Below, piece by piece: positions 1-8,597 of a stretch of 51,556 nt of DNA. A program made the translations under genes and the position numbers. Position 1 is the stretch's first letter, and each line of letters starts with the position of its first letter. The notes below the pieces were generated by a model. That model was not told the DNA's origin. It saw only the letters and a list, made by a program, of their open reading frames with translations, and ran no database searches. The stretch comes from Crocinitomicaceae bacterium (GTDB lineage: Bacteria; Bacteroidota; Bacteroidia; Flavobacteriales_D; Sanyastnellaceae): assembly GCA_002690915.1 (NCBI GenBank), contig NZGF01000080.1, positions 1 through 51,556 on the forward strand, in the 5' to 3' direction.

Positions 1-202
1 CAAATCAACAGAATCAACAAATGTTCGTAATCGTCTGTAATGCCTTTATTTACTGAGGTGTGTGCAGTCCGTAGGGGGCTATCAACTATCGAGCAATGAC
101 AGGCCTTTCAGAGCCTTTCAAAATGTTGTTGTTCCCATTGTTGTGCCAAATGGAGGCGGTTTTTTAGGGTGAGGTTGTGGGTGTCTTGGAACGGTTGAAA
201 AC

Positions 203-1066
203 TCATTCCGAGGCCTTCGCCTCCTTCGTGGCAGCATCCAGTGTTTTGCCGTCCTGGGTTTTCCAATCAACCCAACCATTGGAAGGCGAACCTACAATCA
301 GTGTTGATGCTCCCGAAGGTGTTCCCATGAGGACATTTTCCAAAAACACCAACTGGTCCCCTCTCACCTCAATGACCCCTTTATCAATCAACTTTTGACG
401 ATGCGCCTTCTTGGTATCGGGGAATGAGCCTGTAACATCACCAGGCGCAATGGAACCCGCCAATATCACAAACCCTTCATCGGTCATCCTGCCTTTGGCT
501 TCAGCCCCGCGACGATCGGCAACGAAGGTTTGATTGAGGGTAGAATCATCATTGACCTCATCATTGACCGCCTTGAAAACAGGGAAACCAAGCGTACCCA
601 GCAAAAGTGTCATTGCATCAAAGTGATCAGCACACTCGTCCTTCATGGAATTGGAGATGGGAAATTTTACTGGGAGAACTGCATTATGGACTGAAAATCG
701 ATTGGCTCCTTTGGCCTGAGTAATGGCCATGTTTTCCAAAAAGTCGAGGTGGGTTGGAGTGAAACTGTTGTCCTTGGTGATGAAAGCCACCGCCAAATTC
801 CAGAAATCTTTTTTCGGATCTCCATTGTGTTGTTTGAGTCGCATCATGCAGTCAATGGACTTTCCGATGTACACCCTTGGTTCATCATCGAAACCGAACA
901 AAAAGTACAAGCCTGGTTGTCGCAATTCACCGCGCTTATCCGCCTCACCCACCCGCTTGCGTGGAACAATGACAGCCTTCGAAATGCTCGTTGTCAATTC
1001 CGCTGTGCGGATGCCTGTCGGCTCTCCGTCGGTCAGGTAAATCTGAATGGTTTTTCCTCGTGACAT
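203..1066 (-). CDS. GIY-YIG nuclease-family protein with C-terminal DUF4357
   Basis: A 287-residue protein. Residues 51-130 carry a GIY-YIG nuclease signature: GLY at 52-54, YIG at 66-68, the catalytic-type Arg76 in MMRLKQH and a Glu at 111 in DFLENMA. The C-terminal part (about 225-285) resembles DUF4357, with the motif SNGWVDWK followed by DGKTL. Proteins of this architecture are often encoded with type I restriction-modification genes, and here the gene lies 9 bp downstream of an HsdR remnant on the same strand, so the two were probably cotranscribed. The catalytic residues look intact, so the protein may still be active even if the restriction system is not. DNA target and exact role are unknown. 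The 202 bases beyond its stop, up to the window edge, contain nothing I can identify. Confidence 0.8.
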   Translation of the reverse strand: MSRGKTIQIYLTDGEPTGIRTAELTTSISKAVIVPRKRVGEADKRGELRQPGLYFLFGFDDEPRVYIGKSIDCMMRLKQHNGDPKKDFWNLAVAFITKDNSFTPTHLDFLENMAITQAKGANRFSVHNAVLPVKFPISNSMKDECADHFDAMTLLLGTLGFPVFKAVNDEVNDDSTLNQTFVADRRGAEAKGRMTDEGFVILAGSIAPGDVTGSFPDTKKAHRQKLIDKGVIEVRGDQLVFLENVLMGTPSGASTLIVGSPSNGWVDWKTQDGKTLDAATKEAKASE

Positions 1067-1075
1067 GTTCTTGGT

Positions 1076-1846
1076 TTAAGCCACCTCGGCGTTGGCGTTG
1101 ATTCGGTCGATGATTCGGATGATACTGTGGACTTCGGCATCGGTAGTGAAGATGCCCATGATGCCTTGGTCACTCTGGTCAGTGAATGGGGGCTCAAAGA
1201 GCATTTCCTTGTTGATGGTGCCGTTCTTGGTGAGGTAGGTGATGATGGTGTCGATGAACCGCATTTGGTCCGCTGTGAAGGCGCCTGATTGGATGAAGTC
1301 GGCAAAGGCCGCCTGTGCAGCTTGCACGTCGAGTCCGAGGATGCTTCGGACGAACCTTCCCAATGGCACTTCACCGTACTCCTTTTGAAGCTGTTCGCGC
1401 GATCCTGCGGCGTCCTCCGTGAAGAGGATTTCCTCCAAAGCACTCAATTCCGCCTCTGTAATGGGGAGGTTGCGGGTCAACTTATCGATGGTGAGGTGAT
1501 GGCGGTTTTCACGCACGTACTTCTCCACGCGATCCTTGTACGATTGGAGGTTGAGGTACCCTTGCATGGGCTCACGGACCACAATGCCGTCCATGTCCAA
1601 CTCGTCCTCAAACGTGGTGTAAACGATTTCCTGGGACTCCGATTCGAGGTATTGAATCAAATCACGCATGGACGCTCGAAGCTCCTCCATTCGAGCCACA
1701 TTGACCTCCTTCCAATACGTTTCCGTTTGCACACTCTTGATGAGTGGCATCTGTGCCGCGACTTGAGGGATATTTTCCTTGACTTGAAGAGCCACCGTTG
1801 GTGAGCACACCACGATTGTGCATTGGAAGCATTCCGTTTCCAACAT
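1076..1846 (-). pseudogene. hsdR: C-terminal remnant of type I restriction enzyme subunit R
   Basis: The 256-residue product matches only the C-terminal helical region of HsdR-type restriction subunits. Recognisable stretches are RDLIQYLE, IVYTTFEDEL, the block YGEVPLGRFVRSILGLD (about 155-175) and the end block MLFEPPFTD..QGIMGIF. A complete HsdR is roughly 900-1100 residues with an N-terminal nuclease and two RecA-like motor domains; none of these is present here. The first 15-18 residues do not resemble HsdR and probably mark the deletion junction. In frame, a stop lies a few codons upstream, near 1856-1858. Beyond it begins an unrelated phosphoesterase gene on the other strand. No hsdM or hsdS is visible. 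I read it as a decayed restriction gene; a stand-alone DNA- or subunit-binding domain is possible but less likely. Confidence 0.8.
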
Positions 1847-1923
1847 AGCAGCTGTTCAGTTATAACAAACTGTACACACTGACTTTTCAATCGATTAACA
1901 CTTCAGCGTGTTTTTTGTCTTCT

Positions 1924-2772
1924 ATGCCCGTACATAATAAACGATCCATCCAAGTTGCCGTCATTTCCGACCTTCACTTGGGTATGCGCGGCTGCCATGC
2001 CGAAGCCTTGCTTAACTACTTAAAGTCCATCAAGCCCGAGGTTCTCATCCTCAACGGTGATATCATCGACATCTGGCAATTCAAAAAGAAATATTTCCCA
2101 CCTGCCCACATGCAAGTTGTCCGCGAATTACTCTCCATGATTGCACGCGACACGAAAGTCTATTACATCACCGGAAACCATGATGAGCTGTTCCGTCGAT
2201 TCAATGGATTTAAGGTAGGAAATTTTGAATTGGTCAATAAGGTCGTGCTTCAAATCGATGGAAAGCAAGCTTGGTTCTTCCATGGTGATATCTTCGACGT
2301 CACGATGCAATACTCGAAGTGGCTCACAAAGCTGGGGGGCAAAGGATATGACCTCCTCATCGCAGTGAATCAATTCATTAATGCCATCTCAATCCGCATG
2401 GGTCGCGGCCGCATATCACTTTCCAAAAGAGTGAAAGAAAGTGTCAAAGGTGCTGTCAAATACATCAACCAATTTGAGCTTGTCGCTGCCGAAATTGCCA
2501 TTTCCAGTGGGTACGACTTCGTGGTTTGTGGACACATTCACCAACCGGCAGACCGCGAAATAACAACTGAAGAGGGCCGTGTGCGTTACCTAAATAGTGG
2601 AGATTGGGTAGAAAACTGCACAGCACTCGAGTACAATGAAGGTCAATGGCGAATCCATTCCGAACCTCATGTTGCACCAACACCCAAACATGAGCGGGTT
2701 CAAGAACCAAAAATAGAAGCGCTCTTCGAGGAAATGCTTCTTGAGTTTTCCATTAAAAAACCCAATATCTGA
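1924..2772 (+). CDS. LpxH-like metallophosphoesterase (UDP-2,3-diacylglucosamine diphosphatase family)
   Basis: A calcineurin-type phosphoesterase with the full set of metal-binding motifs: SDLHLG, GDIIDIW, GNHDE, HGDIFD and CGHIHQP. This pattern belongs to the LpxH-like branch, which cleaves the pyrophosphate of UDP-2,3-diacylglucosamine in lipid A synthesis, though this paralogue could act on another envelope pyrophosphate. I chose ATG 1924 (282 residues, beginning MPVHNKRS); a TTG three codons earlier at 1915 is possible. Its TGA overlaps the ATG of the following glycosyltransferase (TGATG at 2770-2774), implying translational coupling and a joint role in envelope glycolipid metabolism. 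A second, shorter LpxH-like gene lies at 12952-13737, closer to lpxK, so that one is the better candidate for the canonical enzyme. Confidence 0.8.
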   Translation: MPVHNKRSIQVAVISDLHLGMRGCHAEALLNYLKSIKPEVLILNGDIIDIWQFKKKYFPPAHMQVVRELLSMIARDTKVYYITGNHDELFRRFNGFKVGNFELVNKVVLQIDGKQAWFFHGDIFDVTMQYSKWLTKLGGKGYDLLIAVNQFINAISIRMGRGRISLSKRVKESVKGAVKYINQFELVAAEIAISSGYDFVVCGHIHQPADREITTEEGRVRYLNSGDWVENCTALEYNEGQWRIHSEPHVAPTPKHERVQEPKIEALFEEMLLEFSIKKPNI

Positions 2773-3836
2773 TGAGAATCCTGTATGCATTTCAAGGTAC
2801 GGGAAACGGGCATCAGACTCGGGCGAAGGAATTCATACCATTGTTCAAAAAACACGCCCAAGTCGATATTCTTGTTAGCGGTGGAGCCCCGAACAAAGTT
2901 TTTGATTTCCCAACGGATTATCGGTTCAAAGGCCTCGGATTCCGGTTTGGAAAAAAGGGAGGAATCGATGTCATCCAATCATTTCGTGACCTCAAGTCGG
3001 TTCAATTTCTTCGCGAAATCAATACGGCTCCCATCGCCGCCTACGACCTCGTCGTCAATGACTTCGAGCCCGTAACGGCCTGGGCCTGCCGACGTAGTCA
3101 AATCCCGATTGTAGGAATGAGTCACCAAGCGGCAGTTATGCATCCCCAAGCACCCAAGCCCAATCGGTTGGACTGGTTCGGAATGCAAGTACTGGAGCGC
3201 TTCGCCCCTGTAGATCACAGCATCGGATTCCACTTTCAAGCATACACTCGAGAAATATCCACACCCGTTATCCGACGCGCCGTTCGCAAGCTTCAGCCCA
3301 GCATCGGAGCCCATGTTACAGTTTACTTGCCAGCATACAGCGAAGCGAGGATCATACAAACCCTTCGTCAGCTGCCACAGAAGCACTGGGAAGTTTTCTC
3401 ACCTCGGTGCAACGCCCCTTACCAAATCGATAATGTTGAGATTCTGCCAGTGCACCCTGATACATTCCTGCACAGCATGTCAAACAGTTCAGGAGTAATC
3501 TGCGGAGCTGGATTTGAAACACCGTCCGAAGCGCTCTACTTAGGCAAACCACTCCTCACAATACCCATGCGCGGACAATTCGAACAACAATGCAACGCCT
3601 ATGCGCTGAAGCAAATGGGGGTGGCGGTGCTGGATGAGTTCTCAAATGCATCCTTAAGGAATCTTGCCGACTGGCTCGAGAAACGTCCTGTGATCAAAGT
3701 GAACTACCCAGATGAAAGCAAAAAACTAGTCCAACGTGCACTTGAGTATGCATCAACTCAAGAAAAAATAGAGAAAACAGCTCAGTCCTTACTTAACCAA
3801 AAATCCCCGCATCGGTTGAAGATGCGAGGATTTTGA
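2772..3836 (+). CDS. Glycosyltransferase family protein (MJ1255-type, GT-B-like)
   Basis: A 354-residue protein beginning MRILYAFQGTGNGHQTR. The Gly-rich start with GNGH is typical of GT-B glycosyltransferases of the MurG/UGT type and of the MJ1255-like family. The C-terminal half has the expected nucleotide-sugar site: CGAGFETPSEALYLGKPLL, then PMRGQFEQQCNA. Donor and acceptor cannot be told from sequence. Coupling through the TGATG overlap to the LpxH-like gene suggests glycosylation of a lipid in the envelope. No transmembrane segment or signal peptide is apparent, so it should act on the cytoplasmic side. The last codons form one arm of a terminator hairpin, so the C-terminus (HRLKMRGF) is partly fixed by RNA structure. 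Confidence 0.75.
   Translation: MRILYAFQGTGNGHQTRAKEFIPLFKKHAQVDILVSGGAPNKVFDFPTDYRFKGLGFRFGKKGGIDVIQSFRDLKSVQFLREINTAPIAAYDLVVNDFEPVTAWACRRSQIPIVGMSHQAAVMHPQAPKPNRLDWFGMQVLERFAPVDHSIGFHFQAYTREISTPVIRRAVRKLQPSIGAHVTVYLPAYSEARIIQTLRQLPQKHWEVFSPRCNAPYQIDNVEILPVHPDTFLHSMSNSSGVICGAGFETPSEALYLGKPLLTIPMRGQFEQQCNAYALKQMGVAVLDEFSNASLRNLADWLEKRPVIKVNYPDESKKLVQRALEYASTQEKIEKTAQSLLNQKSPHRLKMRGF
3800..3834. terminator. Bidirectional terminator inside the 3' end of the glycosyltransferase gene
   Basis: An inverted repeat with arms AAATCCCCGCATC and GATGCGAGGATTT around a short loop, one C/A mismatch, and T runs on both sides (TTTT plus, TTTTT minus). It lies within the final codons of the plus-strand gene and directly 3' of the minus-strand tRNA-Glu, so it can serve both converging transcripts. 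Confidence 0.75.
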
Positions 3837-3839
3837 AAG

Positions 3840-3911
3840 TAGCCCGTAGGGGAATCGAACCCCTGTTTCCAGGATGAAAACCTGGCGTCCTAACCCCTGG
3901 ACGAACGGGCC
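3840..3911 (-). tRNA. tRNA-Glu (anticodon TTC)
   Basis: The minus strand folds into a complete cloverleaf: acceptor GGCCCGT/ACGGGCT with a G-U first pair, D arm containing GTCC..GGAC, anticodon stem CCAGG/CCTGG with loop TTTTCAT (anticodon TTC), and T arm AGGGG-TTCGATT-CCCCT. The discriminator is A and no CCA is encoded, so CCA must be added after transcription. It has its own promoter at 3922-3952 and shares the terminator at 3800-3834. The gene is intact, and I found no attachment-site repeat at it. Confidence 0.93.
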
Positions 3912-3921
3912 AAACGGGGCG

Positions 3922-3952
3922 CAAATATACTGCAGAGATTGCAATCGGCAAA
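3922..3952 (-). promoter_or_regulatory. Promoter of tRNA-Glu
   Basis: On the minus strand, TTTG (3949-3952), a 19-nt spacer and TATATTTG (3922-3929) match the Bacteroidota primary sigma consensus TTTG / TAnnTTTG. The box ends 10 nt before the mature tRNA 5' end. Confidence 0.75.
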
Positions 3953-3966
3953 CCGCCGCGAACATT

Positions 3967-4437
3967 TTAGGCCAAATACGCGCGGTACATCCAGACCGTC
4001 TTTTCTTGCTCGCGCATGTAGTCGCTTATCAGGGCGTTGGTGCCTTCGTCGCCGGCCTCACCCGTCAGCTGAAGCAACGCTCGTTCGCGCAGCAATAAAA
4101 CGCTGAATGCGGCCACGCAGTGCTTCAAGGCTTCTGGACCATTGGAAATGTCCTTCACCGCATGTACGTCGGTCGCAGCGAGATACGCTTCATACGTATG
4201 GAGCGGTCGGCCACCGAGGATAAGGATGCGTTCAGCCACCTCATCAATTTTGAGCTGGAGGTCGGCGCAAAGTTCCTCGAATTGGGCGCGCAATTCAAAA
4301 AATTCAGCGCCACGAATATTCCAATGGAAGCCGCGCACGTTCTGGCAGAAGACCTGCAAATCTGCCAACAAACTGTTCAACCCTTCGACGGTTTCTGAAG
4401 TCGCTTGTGGGTTCAATCCGATGGGGGTGTTCTCCAT
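3967..4437 (-). CDS. dps: Dps-family ferritin-like DNA-protection protein
   Basis: A 156-residue Dps protein, normal length for the family. Dps dodecamers oxidise and store iron using peroxide and protect DNA in the nucleoid. The signature is clear: FHWNIRG at 37-43 and the helix LQLKIDEVAERILILG at 60-75. Of the intersubunit ferroxidase ligands known from Listeria Dps (His31, His43, Asp58, Glu62), the equivalents His38, Asp65 and Glu69 are present, but the second histidine is Arg50 (FFELRAQF). This might weaken iron oxidation. The gene starts 11 bp after the proS stop and has no obvious promoter of its own, so it is probably transcribed with proS. Confidence 0.9.
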   Translation of the reverse strand: MENTPIGLNPQATSETVEGLNSLLADLQVFCQNVRGFHWNIRGAEFFELRAQFEELCADLQLKIDEVAERILILGGRPLHTYEAYLAATDVHAVKDISNGPEALKHCVAAFSVLLLRERALLQLTGEAGDEGTNALISDYMREQEKTVWMYRAYLA

Positions 4438-4448
4438 GTTCGTTCAAT

Positions 4449-5924
4449 TTAGTAAGCTCGGGCAAAGACCACGCGGCGCTCAGAATGAGCTCCTGTGCGA
4501 ATGCATTCACCTGCTTCGGCATCATCCCCTTCCAACGGAATGCAACGGATCGTGGCCTTTGTCTCTTGCTTGATGAGGTCTTCGGTTTCAGACGAACCGT
4601 CCCAATGCGCCTCGACAAATCCACCGGTGTCGAGGGCCGCCTTGAATTCATCCCAGGTGTCGACGCGCGTAGTGGTCTCTTCGGTGCGCTTCGCCGCTCG
4701 GTCAAACAACGAGGTTTGGATTTCTTCGAGCAAACCGCGCACGTGGTCCACGATGCCTGCTGCTTCAACAATGGCTTTGGTCTGGGTGTCTCGGCGCGCC
4801 ACTTCTATGGTCCCGCCAGCGAGATCGCGCGGCCCCATGGCCAAGCGCACCGGCACCCCTTTCAATTCGTACTCAGCGAACTTCCAGCCGCTGCGCTTCG
4901 TGTCATCGTCATCAACCTTCACGCGGACACCGGCTGCCTTCAATTCGTCGGCGATGCTGTTCAGCGCCCCTACGATTTCTGCCATTTGATCCTCGCCCTT
5001 GTAAATGGGCACGAGTACCACTTCAATGGGGGCCAGCTTCGGAGGAAGCACAAGTCCCGCATCGTCCGAGTGGGTCATGATCAATGCCCCCATCAATCGA
5101 GTAGAAACACCCCAAGACGTAGCCCACACCAATTCCTGCTTTCCCTCTCGCGTCGCGAACTTCACATCGAACGCACGAGCGAAATTTTGACCAAGAAAGT
5201 GCGAGGTTCCCGCTTGCAGTGCCTTGCCGTCTTGCATCATCGCTTCAATGCAATAAGTATCGAGTGCGCCGGCAAAGCGTTCGTTCGCCGTCTTGATGCC
5301 TTTGAGCACCGGCATGGCCATCCAGCCTTCCGCGAAATCCGCGTATACGTCGAGCATCTTGCGAGCCTCCTCTACTGCTTCATCGGACGTTTCGTGAGCC
5401 GTGTGGCCCTCTTGCCAGAGAAATTCAGCCGTGCGCAAGAACAGGCGAGTGCGCAATTCCCAGCGGACCACGTTGGCCCATTGATTTACCAACAATGGCA
5501 AATCACGGTAACTCTGAATCCAGTTTTTATAGGTGTTCCAAATGATGGTTTCTGACGTAGGACGAACGATGAGCTCCTCCTCCAACTTTGCATCGGGATC
5601 GACCACCACGCCACTTCCGTCCTCCGCATTTTTGAGACGGTAGTGGGTCACCACTGCGCATTCTTTCGCAAAGCCTTCAACGTGGTCAGCTTCCTTGGAA
5701 AGGTAGCTCTTGGGAATGAAGAGTGGAAAGTAGGCGTTGACGTGGCCCGTATCCTTGAACATTTGGTCAAGAACGTCCTTCATGCGCTCCCATATCGCAA
5801 ATCCATAAGGCTTGATGACCATGCATCCCTTAACATCACTATGTTGAGCGAGGTCTGCTTGCACCACCAGTTCGTTGTACCACTTGCTATAATCCGCCTC
5901 GCGGGAAGTCAATTTTGAAGCCAT
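4449..5924 (-). CDS. proS: Prolyl-tRNA synthetase (short, archaeal/eukaryotic-type)
   Basis: A 491-residue class II aminoacyl-tRNA synthetase that charges tRNA-Pro in the cytoplasm. The motif 2 region (RPTSETIIW .. [11 protein letters not shown]) and the following [19 protein letters not shown] identify ProS. The protein begins [20 protein letters not shown] and ends in Tyr (VVFARAY), both typical of the archaeal/eukaryotic-type enzyme that Bacteroidota use. It lacks the large editing insertion of the bacterial long form between motifs 2 and 3. A TACTTTTG box at 5987-5994 lies about 60 nt upstream of the start. dps follows after 11 bp. Confidence 0.96.
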   Translation of the reverse strand: MASKLTSREADYSKWYNELVVQADLAQHSDVKGCMVIKPYGFAIWERMKDVLDQMFKDTGHVNAYFPLFIPKSYLSKEADHVEGFAKECAVVTHYRLKNAEDGSGVVVDPDAKLEEELIVRPTSETIIWNTYKNWIQSYRDLPLLVNQWANVVRWELRTRLFLRTAEFLWQEGHTAHETSDEAVEEARKMLDVYADFAEGWMAMPVLKGIKTANERFAGALDTYCIEAMMQDGKALQAGTSHFLGQNFARAFDVKFATREGKQELVWATSWGVSTRLMGALIMTHSDDAGLVLPPKLAPIEVVLVPIYKGEDQMAEIVGALNSIADELKAAGVRVKVDDDDTKRSGWKFAEYELKGVPVRLAMGPRDLAGGTIEVARRDTQTKAIVEAAGIVDHVRGLLEEIQTSLFDRAAKRTEETTTRVDTWDEFKAALDTGGFVEAHWDGSSETEDLIKQETKATIRCIPLEGDDAEAGECIRTGAHSERRVVFARAY

Positions 5925-5986
5925 AAAGTTGCGCTGTCAGTTTGGTATGGTTTGTGCGGTAAAGAGTCCGTAGATCTTCCGCCCAG

Positions 5987-5994
5987 CAAAAGTA
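5987..5994 (-). promoter_or_regulatory. proS: Probable -7 box of the proS(-dps) promoter
   Basis: TACTTTTG on the minus strand matches TAnnTTTG exactly. No convincing TTG lies 19-21 nt upstream. The box is in the 108-bp divergent region between proS and the lipoprotein gene at 6033, so the two promoters must be close together or overlapping. Confidence 0.5.
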
Positions 5995-6032
5995 CCCAAT
6001 TTCGTACCTTTCTACCACTAAACCCCGCCCCC

Positions 6033-7073
6033 ATGGCACGTTTATCTCATCTCCCACTCCGTTCTACCAGTATTTGGCTATTCGCCGTGCTCGGAAGCTT
6101 GTTTTTTGTTGGTTGTGCGTCCACGCCAGATTTTTCAGCACTCGAAGATGACGAACTGTACCTGAGTCGTGGCGAGGAATTTATTACTGATGAAGCCTAC
6201 TTGGCATTCGCGTACGAAAACACCCCCGACGAGGCAGAAGGAAATGGGGACGACTACTACGATCCCAACCGTACAGAATTCACCCCGCGCTACATGAACA
6301 GTTACGGTATGCCCGGCTACCAGCCGAGCCTCAACAACCGTTACCGTCCTTTTGGTGGAGGGTTTGGAAACGGTTTCGGCACCCAGTGGGGATTGGCTTC
6401 GTACATGAACCCCTACGCCGCCGGCGGTATGGGCATGGGGTACGGCTATGGCATGGGAGGTTACGACCCCTTTTACAACGGCTGGGGCAATCCTTACAGC
6501 ATGGGCTACGGAAGCGGATTTGGGTACGGTAATCCTTATGCCTGGAACGGCGGCTGGGGCAATGGCTGGAATAATCCTTACGGCAGCACCAACTGGAACA
6601 ACAGCACCACGAACTACGGCGGTTGGGCAGGGACTAGCTCCAACGACAGCTTCACAAATATCACGGGACGCACGCGCACTCCCATCATGAGCTATACAGG
6701 CAGTGGCAGCAACTACGATGGCAACGGGGTGTTGGTACGGCCCAAAGTCGAGAGCCAGCGTCTTAGCGAAGTTCCGACCACAGCTCCTGCGGGCACAGAG
6801 GAGGCTTCTCCTACCTATGTTTCACCGAAGCAATCCCGACGAACCCGGGGTTGGATGCAGCCGGAAAACTCCTCGCGTGAACGCAGTAATTCGTCACGCT
6901 CGCGGAGCGCGCCCGCGAACAACTCGAACGATTCGTTCAACAACTCTTCGCGCAGCCGCTCCAATTCGTTTAGCGCACCCTCCAACAATGGCAATTCACG
7001 TTCCGGCGGAAGCTCAAGCGGCAAATCGCGATCCAGCAGTTCATCACGTTCTTCAAGGGGCGGCGATCGATGA
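6033..7073 (+). CDS. Gly/Tyr/Asn-rich lipoprotein with Ser/Arg-rich tail
   Basis: Starting at ATG 6033 gives a 346-residue protein with a lipoprotein signal: hydrophobic stretch IWLFAVLGSLFFVG then Cys28 (FFVGCAS). An earlier in-frame ATG would add 27 residues ahead of the signal and is unlikely. After the Cys come an acidic segment (about 30-75), a low-complexity region rich in Gly, Tyr, Asn and Trp (about 85-205, repeated GYGxGxGNPY-like units) and a C-terminal Ser/Arg/Asn-rich region (about 285-346, repeated SRSRS and NNSS). The basic tail is disordered-looking and could bind polyanions such as LPS or nucleic acid; that is speculation. I recognise no enzyme domain. ATGA overlap couples it to the following outer membrane protein. 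Confidence 0.75.
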   Translation: MARLSHLPLRSTSIWLFAVLGSLFFVGCASTPDFSALEDDELYLSRGEEFITDEAYLAFAYENTPDEAEGNGDDYYDPNRTEFTPRYMNSYGMPGYQPSLNNRYRPFGGGFGNGFGTQWGLASYMNPYAAGGMGMGYGYGMGGYDPFYNGWGNPYSMGYGSGFGYGNPYAWNGGWGNGWNNPYGSTNWNNSTTNYGGWAGTSSNDSFTNITGRTRTPIMSYTGSGSNYDGNGVLVRPKVESQRLSEVPTTAPAGTEEASPTYVSPKQSRRTRGWMQPENSSRERSNSSRSRSAPANNSNDSFNNSSRSRSNSFSAPSNNGNSRSGGSSSGKSRSSSSSRSSRGGDR

Positions 7074-8560
7074 GTGCGCCCAACTTTCTGCGGAGTGCTG
7101 CAGTGGGTCTTTTACTCGTTGGGATGGGACCTACGTGTGCCTGGGCACAAAATGAAATCGACATACTGCGCTACAGCTATCAAGAGACCTTAGGCAGCAC
7201 GCGCACAATGGCAATGGGCGGCGCCTTTGGAGCACTCGGGGCGGACCTTGCGTCATTGAATGGCAATCCGGCCGGGATCGGTATGTACCGGCGTGGCGAT
7301 GCCGGCGTGACCACGGGATTTGCATCCAGAAAGGCCAAGGTGAACATCGCAGGGCAGCTTGGCAACGCCAACCAACTTGCAGGCTCAACCACCAACTTAG
7401 GCATCGCATTGAGCTACCCCTCGGTGAATCCGGACTGGCCTGTGACAACTCTAGCCATCACCAATACGCGCCGCGCCAACTTTAACGAGAAAATCGAAAT
7501 TAAAGACGCCTCGCTCGATGCCTCCTTGCTCGATGCATTCCTTGCTGAGGCAATGGGTACCTTGCCAGCGGATTTGTACGACAGAGCGCCGTTTACCAGC
7601 AACCTGGCATGGGAGACCTACCTCCTCGACCCCCATCCCAACAACGATCCCACAGCTTACATATCAGCCATCCCCGAGGGCGGTGGATACGCCACTAAAA
7701 CCATCGAGCGGACTGGGCGATTGAACGAAACCAACATCGGTCTTGGCTCCGGCTTGAATGAACGGCTGTACATCGGAGCCAGTATCGGCATTATCAGCGT
7801 AGAATTCGACGAGACCAGCATCCACAAAGAGCGCCCACGTCAAGATTCTCTCGCGCTGAGTGAATGGGAGTTCCAAGAAATGCTCACCGTTGAAGGCAGC
7901 GGTATTAACTTCAAAGTCGGCGCAACGCTCGCCGTTACCGATTGGCTCCGTGCTGGTATCGCTTACCACACTCGCAGCCGCATCACCTTAACCGACGAAT
8001 ACTCCACCACTGTACGAAGCGCATTCAACACGGGTGAAACTTACGATTACAACTCCCCCTTCAACCGCCTCGAGTACGTCATTTCCTCCCCATCCCGCCT
8101 GATTGCCTCTGCGGCCTTTATCATGGGCAAAGCCGGCATAATCAGCGCGGATTACGAGAACGTGAACTACGGCACTGGCACCCTCAACGCATCGGCCTTC
8201 TCCGGCTCCGGTGCTTACGATTTCGCGAGTGAAAACGAAGCCGCCGCTGAGCTATATGGCACCTCGCACATCGCCAGAGTCGGATGCGAGTTCCGCGTGC
8301 AGCGTGCCTGGCGCGTCCGGGCGGGAGCCTCTTTTGAGACCTCACCCTATACGCAGGCAGCCGATGTACAGGCCGACGCCAACAGGTACACCGGCAGTTT
8401 TGGCCTTGGTTACCGCACCGAGAACTGGTATTTCGCAGGAACTTTCCGCCGCAGCGTCTACCAAAACGACATCTACCTCTTCTCGCCGGATCTACTCGAT
8501 GCCGGCCGGATGCAAAAAACCCACGGAATGGTCGTAGCCACCGTGGGTTTTCGAATGTGA
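7070..8560 (+). CDS. Outer membrane beta-barrel protein, OmpP1/FadL-like
   Basis: A 496-residue protein with a cleavable signal peptide (hydrophobic core AAVGLLLVGMG, cleavage near AWAQ). The mature N-terminus carries the signature GSTRTMAMGGAFGALGADL followed by SLNGNPAGIGMYR, typical of the OmpP1/FadL/TodX-like barrels of Bacteroidota. Alternating hydrophobic strands continue to a C-terminal VVATVGFRM. FadL-type barrels pass hydrophobic molecules across the outer membrane; the substrate here is unknown. The start overlaps the stop of the preceding lipoprotein by 4 bp (ATGA), so the two are probably made together, perhaps as partners at the outer membrane. Its last codons encode a terminator hairpin. 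Confidence 0.8.
   Translation: MSAPNFLRSAAVGLLLVGMGPTCAWAQNEIDILRYSYQETLGSTRTMAMGGAFGALGADLASLNGNPAGIGMYRRGDAGVTTGFASRKAKVNIAGQLGNANQLAGSTTNLGIALSYPSVNPDWPVTTLAITNTRRANFNEKIEIKDASLDASLLDAFLAEAMGTLPADLYDRAPFTSNLAWETYLLDPHPNNDPTAYISAIPEGGGYATKTIERTGRLNETNIGLGSGLNERLYIGASIGIISVEFDETSIHKERPRQDSLALSEWEFQEMLTVEGSGINFKVGATLAVTDWLRAGIAYHTRSRITLTDEYSTTVRSAFNTGETYDYNSPFNRLEYVISSPSRLIASAAFIMGKAGIISADYENVNYGTGTLNASAFSGSGAYDFASENEAAAELYGTSHIARVGCEFRVQRAWRVRAGASFETSPYTQAADVQADANRYTGSFGLGYRTENWYFAGTFRRSVYQNDIYLFSPDLLDAGRMQKTHGMVVATVGFRM
8516..8551. terminator. Bidirectional terminator embedded in the last codons of the outer membrane protein gene
   Basis: Perfect 11-bp arms AAAACCCACGG and CCGTGGGTTTT separated by 14 nt. 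T runs follow in both directions (TTTT plus, TTTTTT minus). It ends 9 bp before the end of the plus-strand CDS and also lies just downstream of the converging minus-strand gene at 8598. Confidence 0.75.
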
Positions 8561-8597
8561 GTCAAGTAAGTCGATAGGCCGACCACTCTACCTGAAA

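Noticed and set aside
1289-1804. Open frame on the plus strand opposite the hsdR remnant
   Set aside because: No recognisable domain, while the minus strand shows clear HsdR homology.
3840-3911. tRNA-Glu as an attachment site for the restriction island
   Set aside because: No duplicated tRNA 3' end or integrase gene was seen, and core genes lie between the tRNA and the island.
4407-5555. Long open frame on the plus strand opposite proS
   Set aside because: It is antisense to highly conserved prolyl-tRNA synthetase codons, has no recognisable domain and reads like a reverse-complement shadow.
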